This document shows positions 7,588 to 16,349 of a stretch of DNA of 60,056 nucleotides, piece after piece. The DNA comes from a virus. The notes beneath the pieces are model-generated. The model had not been told where the DNA came from. It ran no database searches and saw only the letters and a program-made list of their open reading frames with translations. Numbering within the stretch: position 1 is the stretch's first letter; each line of letters starts with the position of its first letter. A program made the translations under genes and the position numbers. The DNA lies in IMG/VR virus record IMGVR_UViG_3300033156_000984, positions 1-60,056 of that record; one strand, 5' to 3'.

Positions 7588-8124
7588 ATGCAAAAACATA
7601 ATGATACCCATATCATTGATATTCTACGAAAATATCCTCCTCCAATTACTTCCCGTAAAGAAGATGAAAATCTTGGACAATCTATCTTTAAATGGTTAAA
7701 CCAAATTGAAGTACCAGAAGAATTTGAGGAATATGATATCGATGAAATTAATGGATACAAATTAAATTTACCTAAAGGTACAAGGAAAGTATTAGGTTAT
7801 ATTTTAGCAGAATTCTTACGAAGCATAAAAATGGATATCGATGGAGTAAGATACTTAAGATTCTATGATGAAACCATCCAAAGCCTGTTATTTCCATTGA
7901 TCATAGCACAAGGTATAACAGATTTTGATTTAGGAAACTATATAACAGAAGTATGGAAGGAAAACTCAACAAAGAAATGCGGATACTTAGGAATAATTAT
8001 TTGGGCATACCAATTCTGGAAGATAATCAATAAAGATCCAGACCAAGCTCGTTTAATTCTGGATAATGTAATTTCCTTATGGTTTATAGCATTCAATGAA
8101 CTTTGGAAATACTTCTGCATTTAA
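7588..8124 (+). CDS. Helical protein, tandem paralogue family member A
   Basis: This encodes about 178 residues. I chose the ATG at 7588 because AAAGGAGGTGA at 7569-7579 is well placed for it; a GTG at 7576 lies inside that site. The protein is helical with aromatic segments (KKCGYLGIIIWAYQF and WFIAFNELW). The order LPKG..., PLIIAQ, CGYLG, then a terminal hydrophobic helix recurs in the next two genes, suggesting tandem duplication. Function is unknown. Confidence 0.7.
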   Translation: MQKHNDTHIIDILRKYPPPITSRKEDENLGQSIFKWLNQIEVPEEFEEYDIDEINGYKLNLPKGTRKVLGYILAEFLRSIKMDIDGVRYLRFYDETIQSLLFPLIIAQGITDFDLGNYITEVWKENSTKKCGYLGIIIWAYQFWKIINKDPDQARLILDNVISLWFIAFNELWKYFCI

Positions 8125-8157
8125 AACATAATTTTAAAACAAAGGAGGTTGAACAAA

Positions 8158-8844
8158 ATGTTTGATATCATGAATGATTTCTTTGAATTCAAACAAAGAT
8201 TAAGTACTTATCCTGATTTAAAAGAATTATTACCAAGAAAACAACTTGAAGAAATGAATAAGGAATTTAATCTAAATCCAACTGAAGATTTATATCCAAT
8301 GAAACTATCAATTGCAGTAATGAGTTCATTAGAAATTGAAGAAGAAATGCTACAAAGATTTCAAGCAAATTTCAGAGAGATATCTTCTGAAATATCTGAT
8401 ACACCTAAAGAGATAGATCTACCATCTAATCTTTTAAAACGAATAATGATATTTACTAATTCATTTTTGAAACATGTATATGTTTCAGTAACTGAAGATA
8501 AGGAAGAATTGATTTTAGATAGTAGAGTACAAGTAATTTTATTAACTCTCCCATATGCACAAGCAATTGATCCAAACTTAATTAAAGATATATTCAAACA
8601 AAGTTTTGCATATCCAATTGAACCCAATTGTGGATTTATGACCTTCTATCCATTAATCTATACAACAATTTCTGGAATGTTATCAAAATCCTCAGATTTA
8701 ACTTTAGAAGATTGTGTATTCACATTACTTTCTGCAGTAAGAATCTCACAAATTATGATTTTAGCATTCAACACAATATTTGAAGAAATAAAAAGGAGGG
8801 ATTATCAATGGATCGCAGAGAATGTACTTTTCAAGAAATCCTAA
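8158..8844 (+). CDS. Helical protein, tandem paralogue family member B
   Basis: This encodes 228 residues from the ATG at 8158, which follows AAAGGAGG; the upstream TTG at 8149 overlaps that site. It shares with its neighbours a LP-x-x-LL segment, a PYAQA segment, a CGFMTFYPLIY segment and a final hydrophobic helix, which I read as divergent paralogy. The last 37 bp overlap gene C. No outside family is recognised. Confidence 0.7.
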   Translation: MFDIMNDFFEFKQRLSTYPDLKELLPRKQLEEMNKEFNLNPTEDLYPMKLSIAVMSSLEIEEEMLQRFQANFREISSEISDTPKEIDLPSNLLKRIMIFTNSFLKHVYVSVTEDKEELILDSRVQVILLTLPYAQAIDPNLIKDIFKQSFAYPIEPNCGFMTFYPLIYTTISGMLSKSSDLTLEDCVFTLLSAVRISQIMILAFNTIFEEIKRRDYQWIAENVLFKKS

Positions 8845-9419
8845 ATTCAATCAATTTCAACAGAACAGTAAAAGAAAATGAATTATTGGATGAACTTGCT
8901 AAACTTTCACCTTCTGAAGAATTAAAGTCATATTTTGATATCTTATTTCAATTAGTATTTCAAGATTATGAATTTTCTGTACCAAAAGAAATTCTATATG
9001 CAGGCGCAGATTATATCTTAGGATTATCCTCCTGTATTGAGGAATTTATCTTTGAGGACAGAATATTTGAATTTGTATCTCCACCATTTATGTTATTTAT
9101 GATACCAATACATACAGCACAAAGGAGAGGAGATAAAGAAAAATTAATCAAATTTTTCGAAGGTGAACACAAGAAATTAATTCAGGAATTTGGGTATATG
9201 TATATCTATGATTTAATATTTCAGTTATATCAGCTTCAGGTACTAAGACTTTCGAATAGAGATAAAAGAATTGCAGAAAATATGAAATTCAAGACTGGAC
9301 TAAATATAGAATTCTCGGAAGAAGATTTAACAAGAATTCTCGAAGGGATTTTGAAAAATATGATGATAATCTATTTAATTGCATTAGATGAAACTTGGAA
9401 GATTACGAAGAATGCATAA
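8808..9419 (+). CDS. Helical protein, tandem paralogue family member C
   Basis: This encodes 203 residues. The VPKE segment, PIHTAQ, EFGYMYIYDLIF and a terminal helix ending ALDETWK align in order with the two genes upstream. The ribosome site AAAAGGAGGG lies within gene B. The protein appears entirely helical and soluble. No function can be assigned. Confidence 0.7.
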   Translation: MDRRECTFQEILNSINFNRTVKENELLDELAKLSPSEELKSYFDILFQLVFQDYEFSVPKEILYAGADYILGLSSCIEEFIFEDRIFEFVSPPFMLFMIPIHTAQRRGDKEKLIKFFEGEHKKLIQEFGYMYIYDLIFQLYQLQVLRLSNRDKRIAENMKFKTGLNIEFSEEDLTRILEGILKNMMIIYLIALDETWKITKNA

Positions 9420-9448
9420 TTCCCAAATAAAAGAGGAGGGATTTAGGG

Positions 9449-9793
9449 ATGGAAAATTACGAAGATCTAAAAAGAATCATAATTTGTAAAACGATTTTCA
9501 AGTTAATGTTTTTAGAACACAGGTTTGATTTATTGAGACAACTTTCGCTTGAGGATTGTAATGATATAGTAATTAGAGTTTTGAATATATTAGATGAATT
9601 AGACGGAAGGTTTGATAAACTGAAAGATGCAATCGACGAAGATTCTATCAAGATGTTGAATATGCTAAACTCCTTGGATTCAGTCCTAAAAATTTATGCA
9701 ATCTTCCTTCATTTAATAAACGGATTTCTGGAATCAAGTTCTCGAGAGGAAATATTTAATAAACTGGAGGTGATGGAGAATGCAATATCATAA
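9449..9793 (+). CDS. Small helical hypothetical protein
   Basis: This encodes 114 residues, all-helical and acidic, with leucine-rich stretches. It is preceded by GAGGAGGG and overlaps the next gene by 14 bp. It may be a distant member of the helical family at 7588-9419, but similarity is not clear by eye. Confidence 0.68.
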   Translation: MENYEDLKRIIICKTIFKLMFLEHRFDLLRQLSLEDCNDIVIRVLNILDELDGRFDKLKDAIDEDSIKMLNMLNSLDSVLKIYAIFLHLINGFLESSSREEIFNKLEVMENAIS

Positions 9794-10322
9794 TTTATAT
9801 ATGGCATTGAAAGATAAAATCAAAAGGGAAGATTTACGCCATATCGCTGATGTCATTAAAGAAATTGATAATAATCTAAATTATATCCATGAGAAGTTAG
9901 ATGAACATTTCGATGGTGGTTATGATGAAGTTATATTGCATGTAATTGCTACATTAAAAGAATTTGGTTTACCTAAAAGGAAACTATTATATGATAGCAT
10001 TTTAAGATATATGGATGATAAATTTTATTCTAAGTATGTAATAATGTATTTAGCTTTTGTTTATTCTTTAAAGAACAAAGAGATTAAGCTTGAAGATGGA
10101 TTAAAGAAATATCTTGAGATGTTTGTTGTATTAGTCTTAAGTGTAGGTTCATTAGCTGATACACCAGATTTAATATTAGAAACATTTAGAGGAGTACAAT
10201 CTTTCATTAAAGATAATTCAACAAACAAACTAGAATCTTCATTTAGATATTATGAAGTAATAATGAAATTAGCAAACCAGCTTCTCGAAAAATATTACAA
10301 CCAATCCAAGGAGGTGCATTAA
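9780..10322 (+). CDS. Helical hypothetical protein
   Basis: This encodes 180 residues, helical, starting inside the previous gene with GGAGGTGATGG as ribosome site. The pattern of a LPKRKLL segment followed by hydrophobic helices recalls the paralogues at 7588-9419 but is too weak to claim. There is no signal peptide or membrane segment. Confidence 0.68.
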   Translation: MQYHNLYMALKDKIKREDLRHIADVIKEIDNNLNYIHEKLDEHFDGGYDEVILHVIATLKEFGLPKRKLLYDSILRYMDDKFYSKYVIMYLAFVYSLKNKEIKLEDGLKKYLEMFVVLVLSVGSLADTPDLILETFRGVQSFIKDNSTNKLESSFRYYEVIMKLANQLLEKYYNQSKEVH

Positions 10323-10325
10323 AGA

Positions 10326-10643
10326 ATGTTATCTGAAAAAATGGATGCATTAATTGAGATTATCGAAGAAACTCCAGCCCCTGAAATTTTCAACAGATTA
10401 GGTTTCAATACTGCTATGGATGTCGATGAAATTTTAGAACAGTATTTTGATGAACCTTTTGATCCTGATAAGTTAAAATTATCAGTCTTGTATTCAATTA
10501 CAATGAAGACAATATTAAGTTTGATGACTATAGAAGACAAAGAAATTCGACTAATGGAATTCAAGAAAATCGAAGCGATAATATTTACCTTGATAGAAGA
10601 GATAGGAAAACTAATCAAGAAAATCAAAGAACAGGAGGTGTAA
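10326..10643 (+). CDS. Small helical acidic protein
   Basis: This encodes 105 acidic helical residues. I took the ATG at 10326, downstream of AAGGAGGTGC. The C-terminal 30 residues (KLIKKIKEQEV end) could form a coiled coil. The next gene follows after 6 bp with its ribosome site inside this one. Confidence 0.68.
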   Translation: MLSEKMDALIEIIEETPAPEIFNRLGFNTAMDVDEILEQYFDEPFDPDKLKLSVLYSITMKTILSLMTIEDKEIRLMEFKKIEAIIFTLIEEIGKLIKKIKEQEV

Positions 10644-10649
10644 ATCAAA

Positions 10650-11249
10650 ATGAAAGAACTAAAATTCAGACCTGATGTGGATGTAATTGTGAAGACTTCG
10701 ATTCAAAAAATTGAGACACCACAAAAGAAAGATACTTCAATAGTTTTTGCTACGATATTATCCCAAAATAGAAAATCAAAAAAACAAGAAGATCTTGATT
10801 GGATTGCAGGAATTTTTCAACCATTTAACCAAGCAAAGATATATAAAGAAAACGGTGAACAATCTGTTGATATTTATCCAGATAATTGGTTTCGCATCTT
10901 ATATGGTCTAAATTTGGAACGCATCTGTGATGGATTTAAATATCTTGGGGAAGGATATACTCAGACAATTTATGATTTTGTGTCAAAGATTTATTACCAA
11001 GCTGATTATCATTTCTTCATTAATAAAGAAGGATACATTTACTTAATCATCGATCATCCTAATTCAAGAATCTGTCAAGTATTCAGAGCTAATTCCAAAG
11101 TATTATTTCAACCATGGATCTATTCTGAATCAGGCGAGAAGATTTTAACGAAAAGATTTAAGAAAGAGATTGAATTTGATGAAATACTAAAGAAAACAGA
11201 AAAATCATTAAGAAGAAAACAAAAGAAGATGAAAAAGGAGGTAAAGTAA
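10650..11249 (+). CDS. Hypothetical protein with basic C-terminus
   Basis: This encodes 199 residues. The centre (about 60-150) is rich in Tyr, Phe and Trp and reads as a mixed alpha/beta domain. The final 35 residues are strongly basic (KSLRRKQKKMKKEVK), suggesting nucleic-acid contact, by inference. ACAGGAGGTG precedes the start. Confidence 0.7.
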   Translation: MKELKFRPDVDVIVKTSIQKIETPQKKDTSIVFATILSQNRKSKKQEDLDWIAGIFQPFNQAKIYKENGEQSVDIYPDNWFRILYGLNLERICDGFKYLGEGYTQTIYDFVSKIYYQADYHFFINKEGYIYLIIDHPNSRICQVFRANSKVLFQPWIYSESGEKILTKRFKKEIEFDEILKKTEKSLRRKQKKMKKEVK

Positions 11250-11250
11250 A

Positions 11251-12048
11251 ATGAAGTACTTCTTAGATTACAAGAATATAATCTATTCTTTAAAGAAGAA
11301 ATCTCTAGATTCAGATGCAATTGAAGAGCCTATTGGTTTTATATATTATAATAAAGACTTACACAACAACAAAGCTTATCTATTAAAAAGAAATAAAATT
11401 ATTTCAGGTGATCATTCAGACATTTCAGTTAAGATTGTAGAAGAAACATATCCAGATTTAGAAGAATTTTGTATTTTAACGGGTGATGCTTCTGAGATTT
11501 TTAAGTTGAAGGATTTTATCGTATGGATGGATCCAGCAAGTTTTGAAATTAAAGATTTAAATTCCGGGGAAAAGATTAACATCTGGATTTCAGAATCAAC
11601 TTCAAAACTTCCACTCGAAGATCCCAATTTTTTGAAGAATATTTGCAATAAAGTACGATTATTCTTGAAAGATAGGGAAAAAATTGATGAATTCAAACGA
11701 AATAATCCAATACACTTCTTCAAGATTTCAGAAAACAAATTCCTAGTACATCTGATCTGGAATGATGAAGAATATTTTTCTTGGGGAAATTCAGATCAAA
11801 TTTTAACTTTTCTCTTTACAAAAACTCCATTGAAAGATTATAATATCGATGAAAGACGTGGCATATTCTATGCTCCATTTGACAATCAATTGAAATTAAA
11901 ACTGGTATTAAAATCCATTGAGCAGGATATTTATCTAAATACTTACGGGATCATGGTTGAAAAATTAAAAGGACGTGAGATAATTATACATTCAGAACAA
12001 AGATATTTAGATTGGGTGCCCAAATCAGACAAATTATATAAATTTTAA
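11251..12048 (+). CDS. Hypothetical protein
   Basis: This encodes 265 residues, the largest product in this small-gene stretch after the VWA protein. It is mixed alpha/beta with no motif recognised. AAAAGGAGG precedes the ATG, and only one base separates it from the previous gene. It is soluble by composition. Function is unknown. Confidence 0.72.
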   Translation: MKYFLDYKNIIYSLKKKSLDSDAIEEPIGFIYYNKDLHNNKAYLLKRNKIISGDHSDISVKIVEETYPDLEEFCILTGDASEIFKLKDFIVWMDPASFEIKDLNSGEKINIWISESTSKLPLEDPNFLKNICNKVRLFLKDREKIDEFKRNNPIHFFKISENKFLVHLIWNDEEYFSWGNSDQILTFLFTKTPLKDYNIDERRGIFYAPFDNQLKLKLVLKSIEQDIYLNTYGIMVEKLKGREIIIHSEQRYLDWVPKSDKLYKF

Positions 12049-12070
12049 AACCAGAAAGGAGGGATTAAGA

Positions 12071-12508
12071 TTGAAAACCAACCAATTCGATTTGACTAAG
12101 ATTATCAAAACTATCGACAAACTCTCACATACTCTAAGAAGAGCAATGGAAAGATTAGAACCTGAAGAAGTAGAAGAAATTTTCAATACAAAAGTAGAAG
12201 ATCCAAATATAATAATTAAGCAAATGCGAGACAGGATAGTATATTCACTTCAAAATTTTGCTCTTAATGAAAAAGCAAATCCTGATCCATCCCCAATAAT
12301 AAGAGTAATTGATAAGATGTCACATTCCTTAAGACGTGCTTCTGAGAAATTAGATACCGAAGATTTAATTGAAGTTTTCTCAGAAGATGTTGAAAATCCT
12401 AATGAAATAATCAAGAAAATCCGTGATCGTTCTGTTTTCCTTATCCAAGGACTCGCTCTCTCGGTTTCCCTTATGCGCTACAAGGAAAAATTCATGGAAG
12501 AAGATTAA
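12071..12508 (+). CDS. Protein made of two tandem 55-residue repeats
   Basis: This encodes 145 residues from a TTG start 10 bp after AAAGGAGGG. Residues about 8-64 and 75-131 repeat the same helical unit: IDKLSHTLRRA/IDKMSHSLRRA, then VEDPN/VENPN, then MRDR/IRDR. The first repeat has LEPEEVEEIF where the second has LDTEDLIEVF. Internal duplication is therefore clear. Each unit could be a small helical bundle binding the same partner. It closes the operon that begins at 1369; a new promoter follows. Confidence 0.75.
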   Translation: MKTNQFDLTKIIKTIDKLSHTLRRAMERLEPEEVEEIFNTKVEDPNIIIKQMRDRIVYSLQNFALNEKANPDPSPIIRVIDKMSHSLRRASEKLDTEDLIEVFSEDVENPNEIIKKIRDRSVFLIQGLALSVSLMRYKEKFMEED

Positions 12509-12516
12509 TTTTTTTC

Positions 12517-12545
12517 TTGACATTTGTGATTTGATGTGGTAATAT
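12517..12545 (+). promoter_or_regulatory. Consensus sigma-70-type promoter for the replication operon
   Basis: TTGACA at 12517-12522 and TAATAT at 12540-12545 are separated by 17 bp, which is near-perfect for a housekeeping promoter. It lies in the only sizeable gap (83 bp) between the small-gene cluster and the replication genes. Transcription would begin near 12552, upstream of the gene at 12592. Confidence 0.75.
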
Positions 12546-12591
12546 TCCTTTGGAATTAAGAGGATGTTAATAATTAAGGAGGAAGTTTAAA

Positions 12592-12774
12592 GTGCTGGTA
12601 AAACATATTGACAAAGACTGGATTGCGATATCATCCAATGAGGAATTATCAATATTTTATAAAGATTTAGAGCTGGTGAGAATCTCCTCAAATCCTTTTA
12701 ATATATCAGTTAATCGGAAAGAGATTAAAAAATTAAGGAGGGGACAACATGAAAAGTTTAAGAGCAAAAAATAA
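12592..12774 (+). CDS. Small hypothetical protein (GTG start)
   Basis: This encodes 60 residues starting with GTG after AAGGAGGAAG. It is beta-rich at the N-terminus and basic at the end (KKLRRGQHEKFKSKK). It overlaps the next gene by 26 bp. It is the first gene after the promoter at 12517. Function is unknown. Confidence 0.62.
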   Translation: MLVKHIDKDWIAISSNEELSIFYKDLELVRISSNPFNISVNRKEIKKLRRGQHEKFKSKK

Positions 12775-13243
12775 GGGATATGATTTTCATCGAATTTGTC
12801 AATTCATGGGATTTTATCAACCACCCAGAATGACAAAGTATATTGAAATGGGATTTGATGAATTACTTGATTCACTTCCAAATTTATTCATTGGGCAAGA
12901 GGAAATTGAAGAGGATGCTATTCAGGTTTTAATTGAAGAAATTTCAAATTTAGTCGGTAAGGATGCAACTGAAATCTTATATAGTATTGGCTTCTATTTA
13001 AATAAGGTTAAGCATAAGAGAAGATTTATTTTACTACTCCTTGCATTACGCAGATATGCAAGACTTAATTATATGCAGGAACTTGAAATGCTTATCAATT
13101 CAAAACTAGAAGAGATAGGATTTTATGATTATACTTCATTAAAATCTACAACCAGAAGAAGAATCTCAATACATGATCCAATAAATAACAATGACATGGA
13201 TAGAAATCAGAAGACAATGCAAAAAGAGACTGAATCCGAATAA
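12749..13243 (+). CDS. Hypothetical protein, replication operon
   Basis: This encodes 164 residues, helical, with a strong AAGGAGGGG ribosome site. It has no recognised motif. It sits at the head of the operon encoding helicase, primase and resolvase, so a role in replication start or its regulation is possible. A short overlapping reading frame (13191-13358) covers its end. Confidence 0.7.
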   Translation: MKSLRAKNKGYDFHRICQFMGFYQPPRMTKYIEMGFDELLDSLPNLFIGQEEIEEDAIQVLIEEISNLVGKDATEILYSIGFYLNKVKHKRRFILLLLALRRYARLNYMQELEMLINSKLEEIGFYDYTSLKSTTRRRISIHDPINNNDMDRNQKTMQKETESE

Positions 13244-13358
13244 TAAAATCAGCAAAGTAGATGAAGTCGAAGAATTTCTCAAAGAATTATTTGCTGATGA
13301 AGAAGAAATATTGCCTCAGATAGAGGATGATAATGATGAAATTACAAGTATCATTTGA
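13191..13358 (+). CDS. Possible small overlapping gene (55 residues)
   Basis: An open frame of 55 codons bridges the 83-bp gap between two genes and overlaps both. The product would be basic at first (RRQCKKRLNPNNK) and acidic later (DEVEEFLKELFADEEE), which looks like real protein. There is no clear ribosome site before its ATG, so it could instead be read by frameshift from the gene upstream. This is a tentative call. Confidence 0.35.
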   Translation: MTWIEIRRQCKKRLNPNNKISKVDEVEEFLKELFADEEEILPQIEDDNDEITSII

Positions 13359-13854
13359 CGAAATTGAAAGCAAAGCTTTAGAAGATGCAAGTTTAATTAC
13401 TGGTCTTGAACCAGAAGATTTTGTTAAGATAGCTACTTTAAACGAACTTAGAATTTTCAATTCAGAATTCTTGTGGATGTATAGATTTATTAATCTAGAA
13501 TTTTTAGCTGAAGCGATGAATTTACCTTTGATCGATTTAGAAACTATATTTGAAGATTTAGGTGTTAGAATTTATAATATCAATAATCGAAAATATGTTC
13601 TGGAACCTTTTCTTGATTCATTCTTCGATATCTTATCTAGCCAATCTGAAAGCGATTCATTAAATGAAATTAAAGAGAAAGTTAAAAAGCTTCAATTGAA
13701 ATATACCCCAATCAGAATCTTTAGATTTTCAAAGGATTTCATCCAAATGATTTATGATATTGCAAAGACAAAGAATGTATCTCCTGAGGAACTTATAGAA
13801 TTTTATACAATGAAGGGAATGAGTTCTGATGAGATTAACACGCTCTCAGATTGA
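13333..13854 (+). CDS. Hypothetical protein, possible HTH
   Basis: This encodes about 173 residues. Several ATGs (13327, 13333, 13336) follow a weak AGAGGATG site; 13333 or 13336 gives better spacing. A LEFLAEAMNLPLIDLETIF segment near residues 55-75 resembles a small winged-helix entry (helix, turn, helix). The C-terminal 40 residues are helical. It overlaps the next gene. Confidence 0.68.
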   Translation: MMKLQVSFDEIESKALEDASLITGLEPEDFVKIATLNELRIFNSEFLWMYRFINLEFLAEAMNLPLIDLETIFEDLGVRIYNINNRKYVLEPFLDSFFDILSSQSESDSLNEIKEKVKKLQLKYTPIRIFRFSKDFIQMIYDIAKTKNVSPEELIEFYTMKGMSSDEINTLSD

Positions 13855-14392
13855 TGAAATGAAAGTAAAATATCTAAATGGAGTTTCCTTATTTACGATT
13901 TCAAAAGAGTACAAGATTCCAATGATAGAACTAATTAGGATTGTATATCAAGAAGGATGGTTAAAAGAACGAAGAATTAAGGATGATTTATTATTTCTCC
14001 TAAAACTAGATGAATTTAGACGACGATTTTTAGCGAAATATCCTGAGATAATGGAAAAAATATTCTCATTAACAACCGAAGATTATATCTTGATAGCGGA
14101 AAGATTACGTGATGAAGTTTCTACATTAAACCCAAGAGATTTACATTTTGTATCTTCTGCTTTAGAGAAAACTTCAAATGCAATGAAAAACGCTATTCCG
14201 AATTTCACAAATCTTCATTCCACAATATTTGAAATCGGTGATTTCCAACTTGAACGTGAACATCTTCAGGAAGCTTTACAGCATTTCAAGAGAAAAGCAA
14301 TAGAATATAATGCAGAGGAAGAACTTGAAGATGCTGCATTTACAATAATAGATTCAAAATTGGAGGATCAACAAAATGCTAGTGAGAGTTGA
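13829..14392 (+). CDS. Putative HTH DNA-binding protein
   Basis: This encodes 187 residues. The N-terminus (ITRSQ-type start, KYLNGVSLFTISKEYKIPM, then LIRIVYQEGWLKERR) has the helix-turn-helix pattern of phage and transposon DNA-binding proteins, with 'VSLFTISKEYKIP' as the core. The rest is helical and of unknown role. It starts inside the previous gene and overlaps the helicase gene. It could recruit the helicase or primase to the origin, by inference from its place. Confidence 0.7.
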   Translation: MRLTRSQIDEMKVKYLNGVSLFTISKEYKIPMIELIRIVYQEGWLKERRIKDDLLFLLKLDEFRRRFLAKYPEIMEKIFSLTTEDYILIAERLRDEVSTLNPRDLHFVSSALEKTSNAMKNAIPNFTNLHSTIFEIGDFQLEREHLQEALQHFKRKAIEYNAEEELEDAAFTIIDSKLEDQQNASES

Positions 14393-15980
14393 TGAAACTG
14401 ATCAGATAATCAAAATTCATCCTTTTGATGTAAAGGAAGCTTTAGAGATAAGGAAATTAGGCGGAGTTTGGCAAAGTTCTTTAGGATATTTTATCCTACC
14501 AATTTCATCCTTACAGAGAATAAAATCTCTTAATTATCCAAAAGTAATCAAACAAGAAGGACTTCCTTATAATATCAAATTTAAAACTCAGCCTTATACT
14601 CATCAAATTGAAGGATTGAAAAGAGTTCTCAGTTCAAATTTCTTTGCATTATTTTGGGAAGTCGGTACTGGTAAGACTAAAGTAATTCTTGATTGTATTT
14701 CTTATCTGAAAGAACGTGATGAGATTAAATATGCATTAGTTATGTGTCCAGTCTCTGTGATAAAAACATGGGAAGATGAAATTAGAAAACATTCTGATTT
14801 ATCATATGCTGTATTATATGGGACTAAATCACAAAGATTGAAGAATTTGAAGCTAGAGAGGGATATCTATATAATAAACTATGATGGATTACGGGTTATA
14901 GAAGATGCGTTATTAGAAAAGAAATTTGATTTAATAGTCGCCGATGAAAGTCATCATATCAAAAATATATTTGCGAAACGTACAAGAGCTGCATTAAGAT
15001 TATCTAAAAATGCAAAATATAGATATATTTTAACAGGTACTCCAGTACTTAATGATTTGCTTGAGATATTTCCCCAGATTCTATTTCTAGATCACGGACT
15101 TACATTTGGTAGATCCTATGTAGCATTCAGAAACAGATATTTTGAACCAATCCAGTTTACCAACTTTACTAAATGGGTTATTTCAAAACATAATGCTAAT
15201 CTGATATTTCAGAAATTATTACCAATTTCATCCAGAGTGCTTAAGAAGGATTGTCTTGATTTGCCAGAGAAGATTTATTTAACCAGATATATTCCAATGA
15301 GTAAAGAGCAAGAGAAATTATATTCCGAGATATCAGAGAAGATACTAGTTGAAATCGAAGAAATAGAGAAAGAAAAGGATAAAAAATATGTACTGAAAAT
15401 AAGAAATGCTTTAACTAAATTGACTAAGTTATCACAGATTACAAGTGGATTTCTTTATACAGAAAACGGAGTTTATAGATTAAATCCAAATCCTAAATTG
15501 AATGACTTAATTGAATTGCTGAAAGAGCTTTCAGGTAAAATAGTTATATGGTGTGTATTCCAAGAAGAGATTAAGATTATTGAAGAAGCTTTAAGCAATT
15601 TAGGTTATACAGTTTATTCAATTTCAGGTTCGACTTCATTAAATACACGTAAAGAGATTCTAGATCAAATGAATAAATCGAATGATCAAGATATATTGAT
15701 AGCCCAAATAAAGACTTTAAGTCAAGGCATGAATTTACAATTTATCAATAATGCTATCTTTTATTCTAATTCATTTTCATTTGGAGCAAGAGAACAAGCT
15801 GAAGGAAGGATTCATAGAATTGGTTCATCGAAAGTTACTTACATTGATTTGGTTATTCCTAATAGTATTGATATTTCAATCTTAAAAAGTTTGCAACGAA
15901 AACGAGATTTAGCTGAGTTTGTATCAGGAGATACTTTGAAGACTTCATTAGAAAAAATGATGCGAGGTGAACTACGATGA
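14376..15980 (+). CDS. SNF2-type superfamily 2 DNA helicase/translocase
   Basis: This 534-residue superfamily 2 protein carries the SNF2 motif set: Gln of the Q-motif near 76, motif I EVGTGKT at 95-101, motif II DESHH at 190-194, motif III LTGTP at 219-223 and motif VI GRIHRIG near 476-482. SNF2-like helicases in phages are usually remodelling or replication-fork proteins such as those with annealing activity. It lies directly before HTH and primase genes, supporting a replication or recombination role. Length is typical of phage SNF2 proteins that lack accessory domains. Confidence 0.93.
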   Translation: MLVRVDETDQIIKIHPFDVKEALEIRKLGGVWQSSLGYFILPISSLQRIKSLNYPKVIKQEGLPYNIKFKTQPYTHQIEGLKRVLSSNFFALFWEVGTGKTKVILDCISYLKERDEIKYALVMCPVSVIKTWEDEIRKHSDLSYAVLYGTKSQRLKNLKLERDIYIINYDGLRVIEDALLEKKFDLIVADESHHIKNIFAKRTRAALRLSKNAKYRYILTGTPVLNDLLEIFPQILFLDHGLTFGRSYVAFRNRYFEPIQFTNFTKWVISKHNANLIFQKLLPISSRVLKKDCLDLPEKIYLTRYIPMSKEQEKLYSEISEKILVEIEEIEKEKDKKYVLKIRNALTKLTKLSQITSGFLYTENGVYRLNPNPKLNDLIELLKELSGKIVIWCVFQEEIKIIEEALSNLGYTVYSISGSTSLNTRKEILDQMNKSNDQDILIAQIKTLSQGMNLQFINNAIFYSNSFSFGAREQAEGRIHRIGSSKVTYIDLVIPNSIDISILKSLQRKRDLAEFVSGDTLKTSLEKMMRGELR

Positions 15981-16330
15981 TATTCACTAGATTAAGCGAA
16001 GTTTTTGGAATACCTTATGAAAATATTGCTAGATTCTTTGAATTTTCTCCTCAAAGATTGAAAAACATGGAACTTAATATGGAAGATAAAGAGATTATTG
16101 AATTTATTCCAAGAAATAAATTACTTAGATTTATCGGAATATTTTTAGATGTTGAAGAGAGCATTGGGAAAAGATTATTACAATGGAGATTAGAGAAAGG
16201 ATTTTCAAGAAGCGATGTAGCTGAAATGTTAAATGTTTCAGTAGTATCAATCTGGAAATGGGAAATTGGAGAAGGTAAACCCAATCCTGAAAATTATCGT
16301 AAAATTGCAGAACTAATATCATCAAGTTAA
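15977..16330 (+). CDS. XRE-family HTH protein
   Basis: This encodes 117 residues and overlaps the helicase stop by 4 bp. Residues about 68-112 form a classic Cro/C1-type helix-turn-helix (WRLEKGFSRSDVAEMLNVSV, then SIWKWEIGEGKPNP). The first half may be a degenerate second HTH (VFGIPYENIARFFEFSPQRL). It could control the replication operon or bind the origin repeats, by inference. No repressor-style cleavage domain is present. Confidence 0.85.
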   Translation: MIFTRLSEVFGIPYENIARFFEFSPQRLKNMELNMEDKEIIEFIPRNKLLRFIGIFLDVEESIGKRLLQWRLEKGFSRSDVAEMLNVSVVSIWKWEIGEGKPNPENYRKIAELISSS

Positions 16331-16349
16331 ATGAGGAGGTGATTCCATA

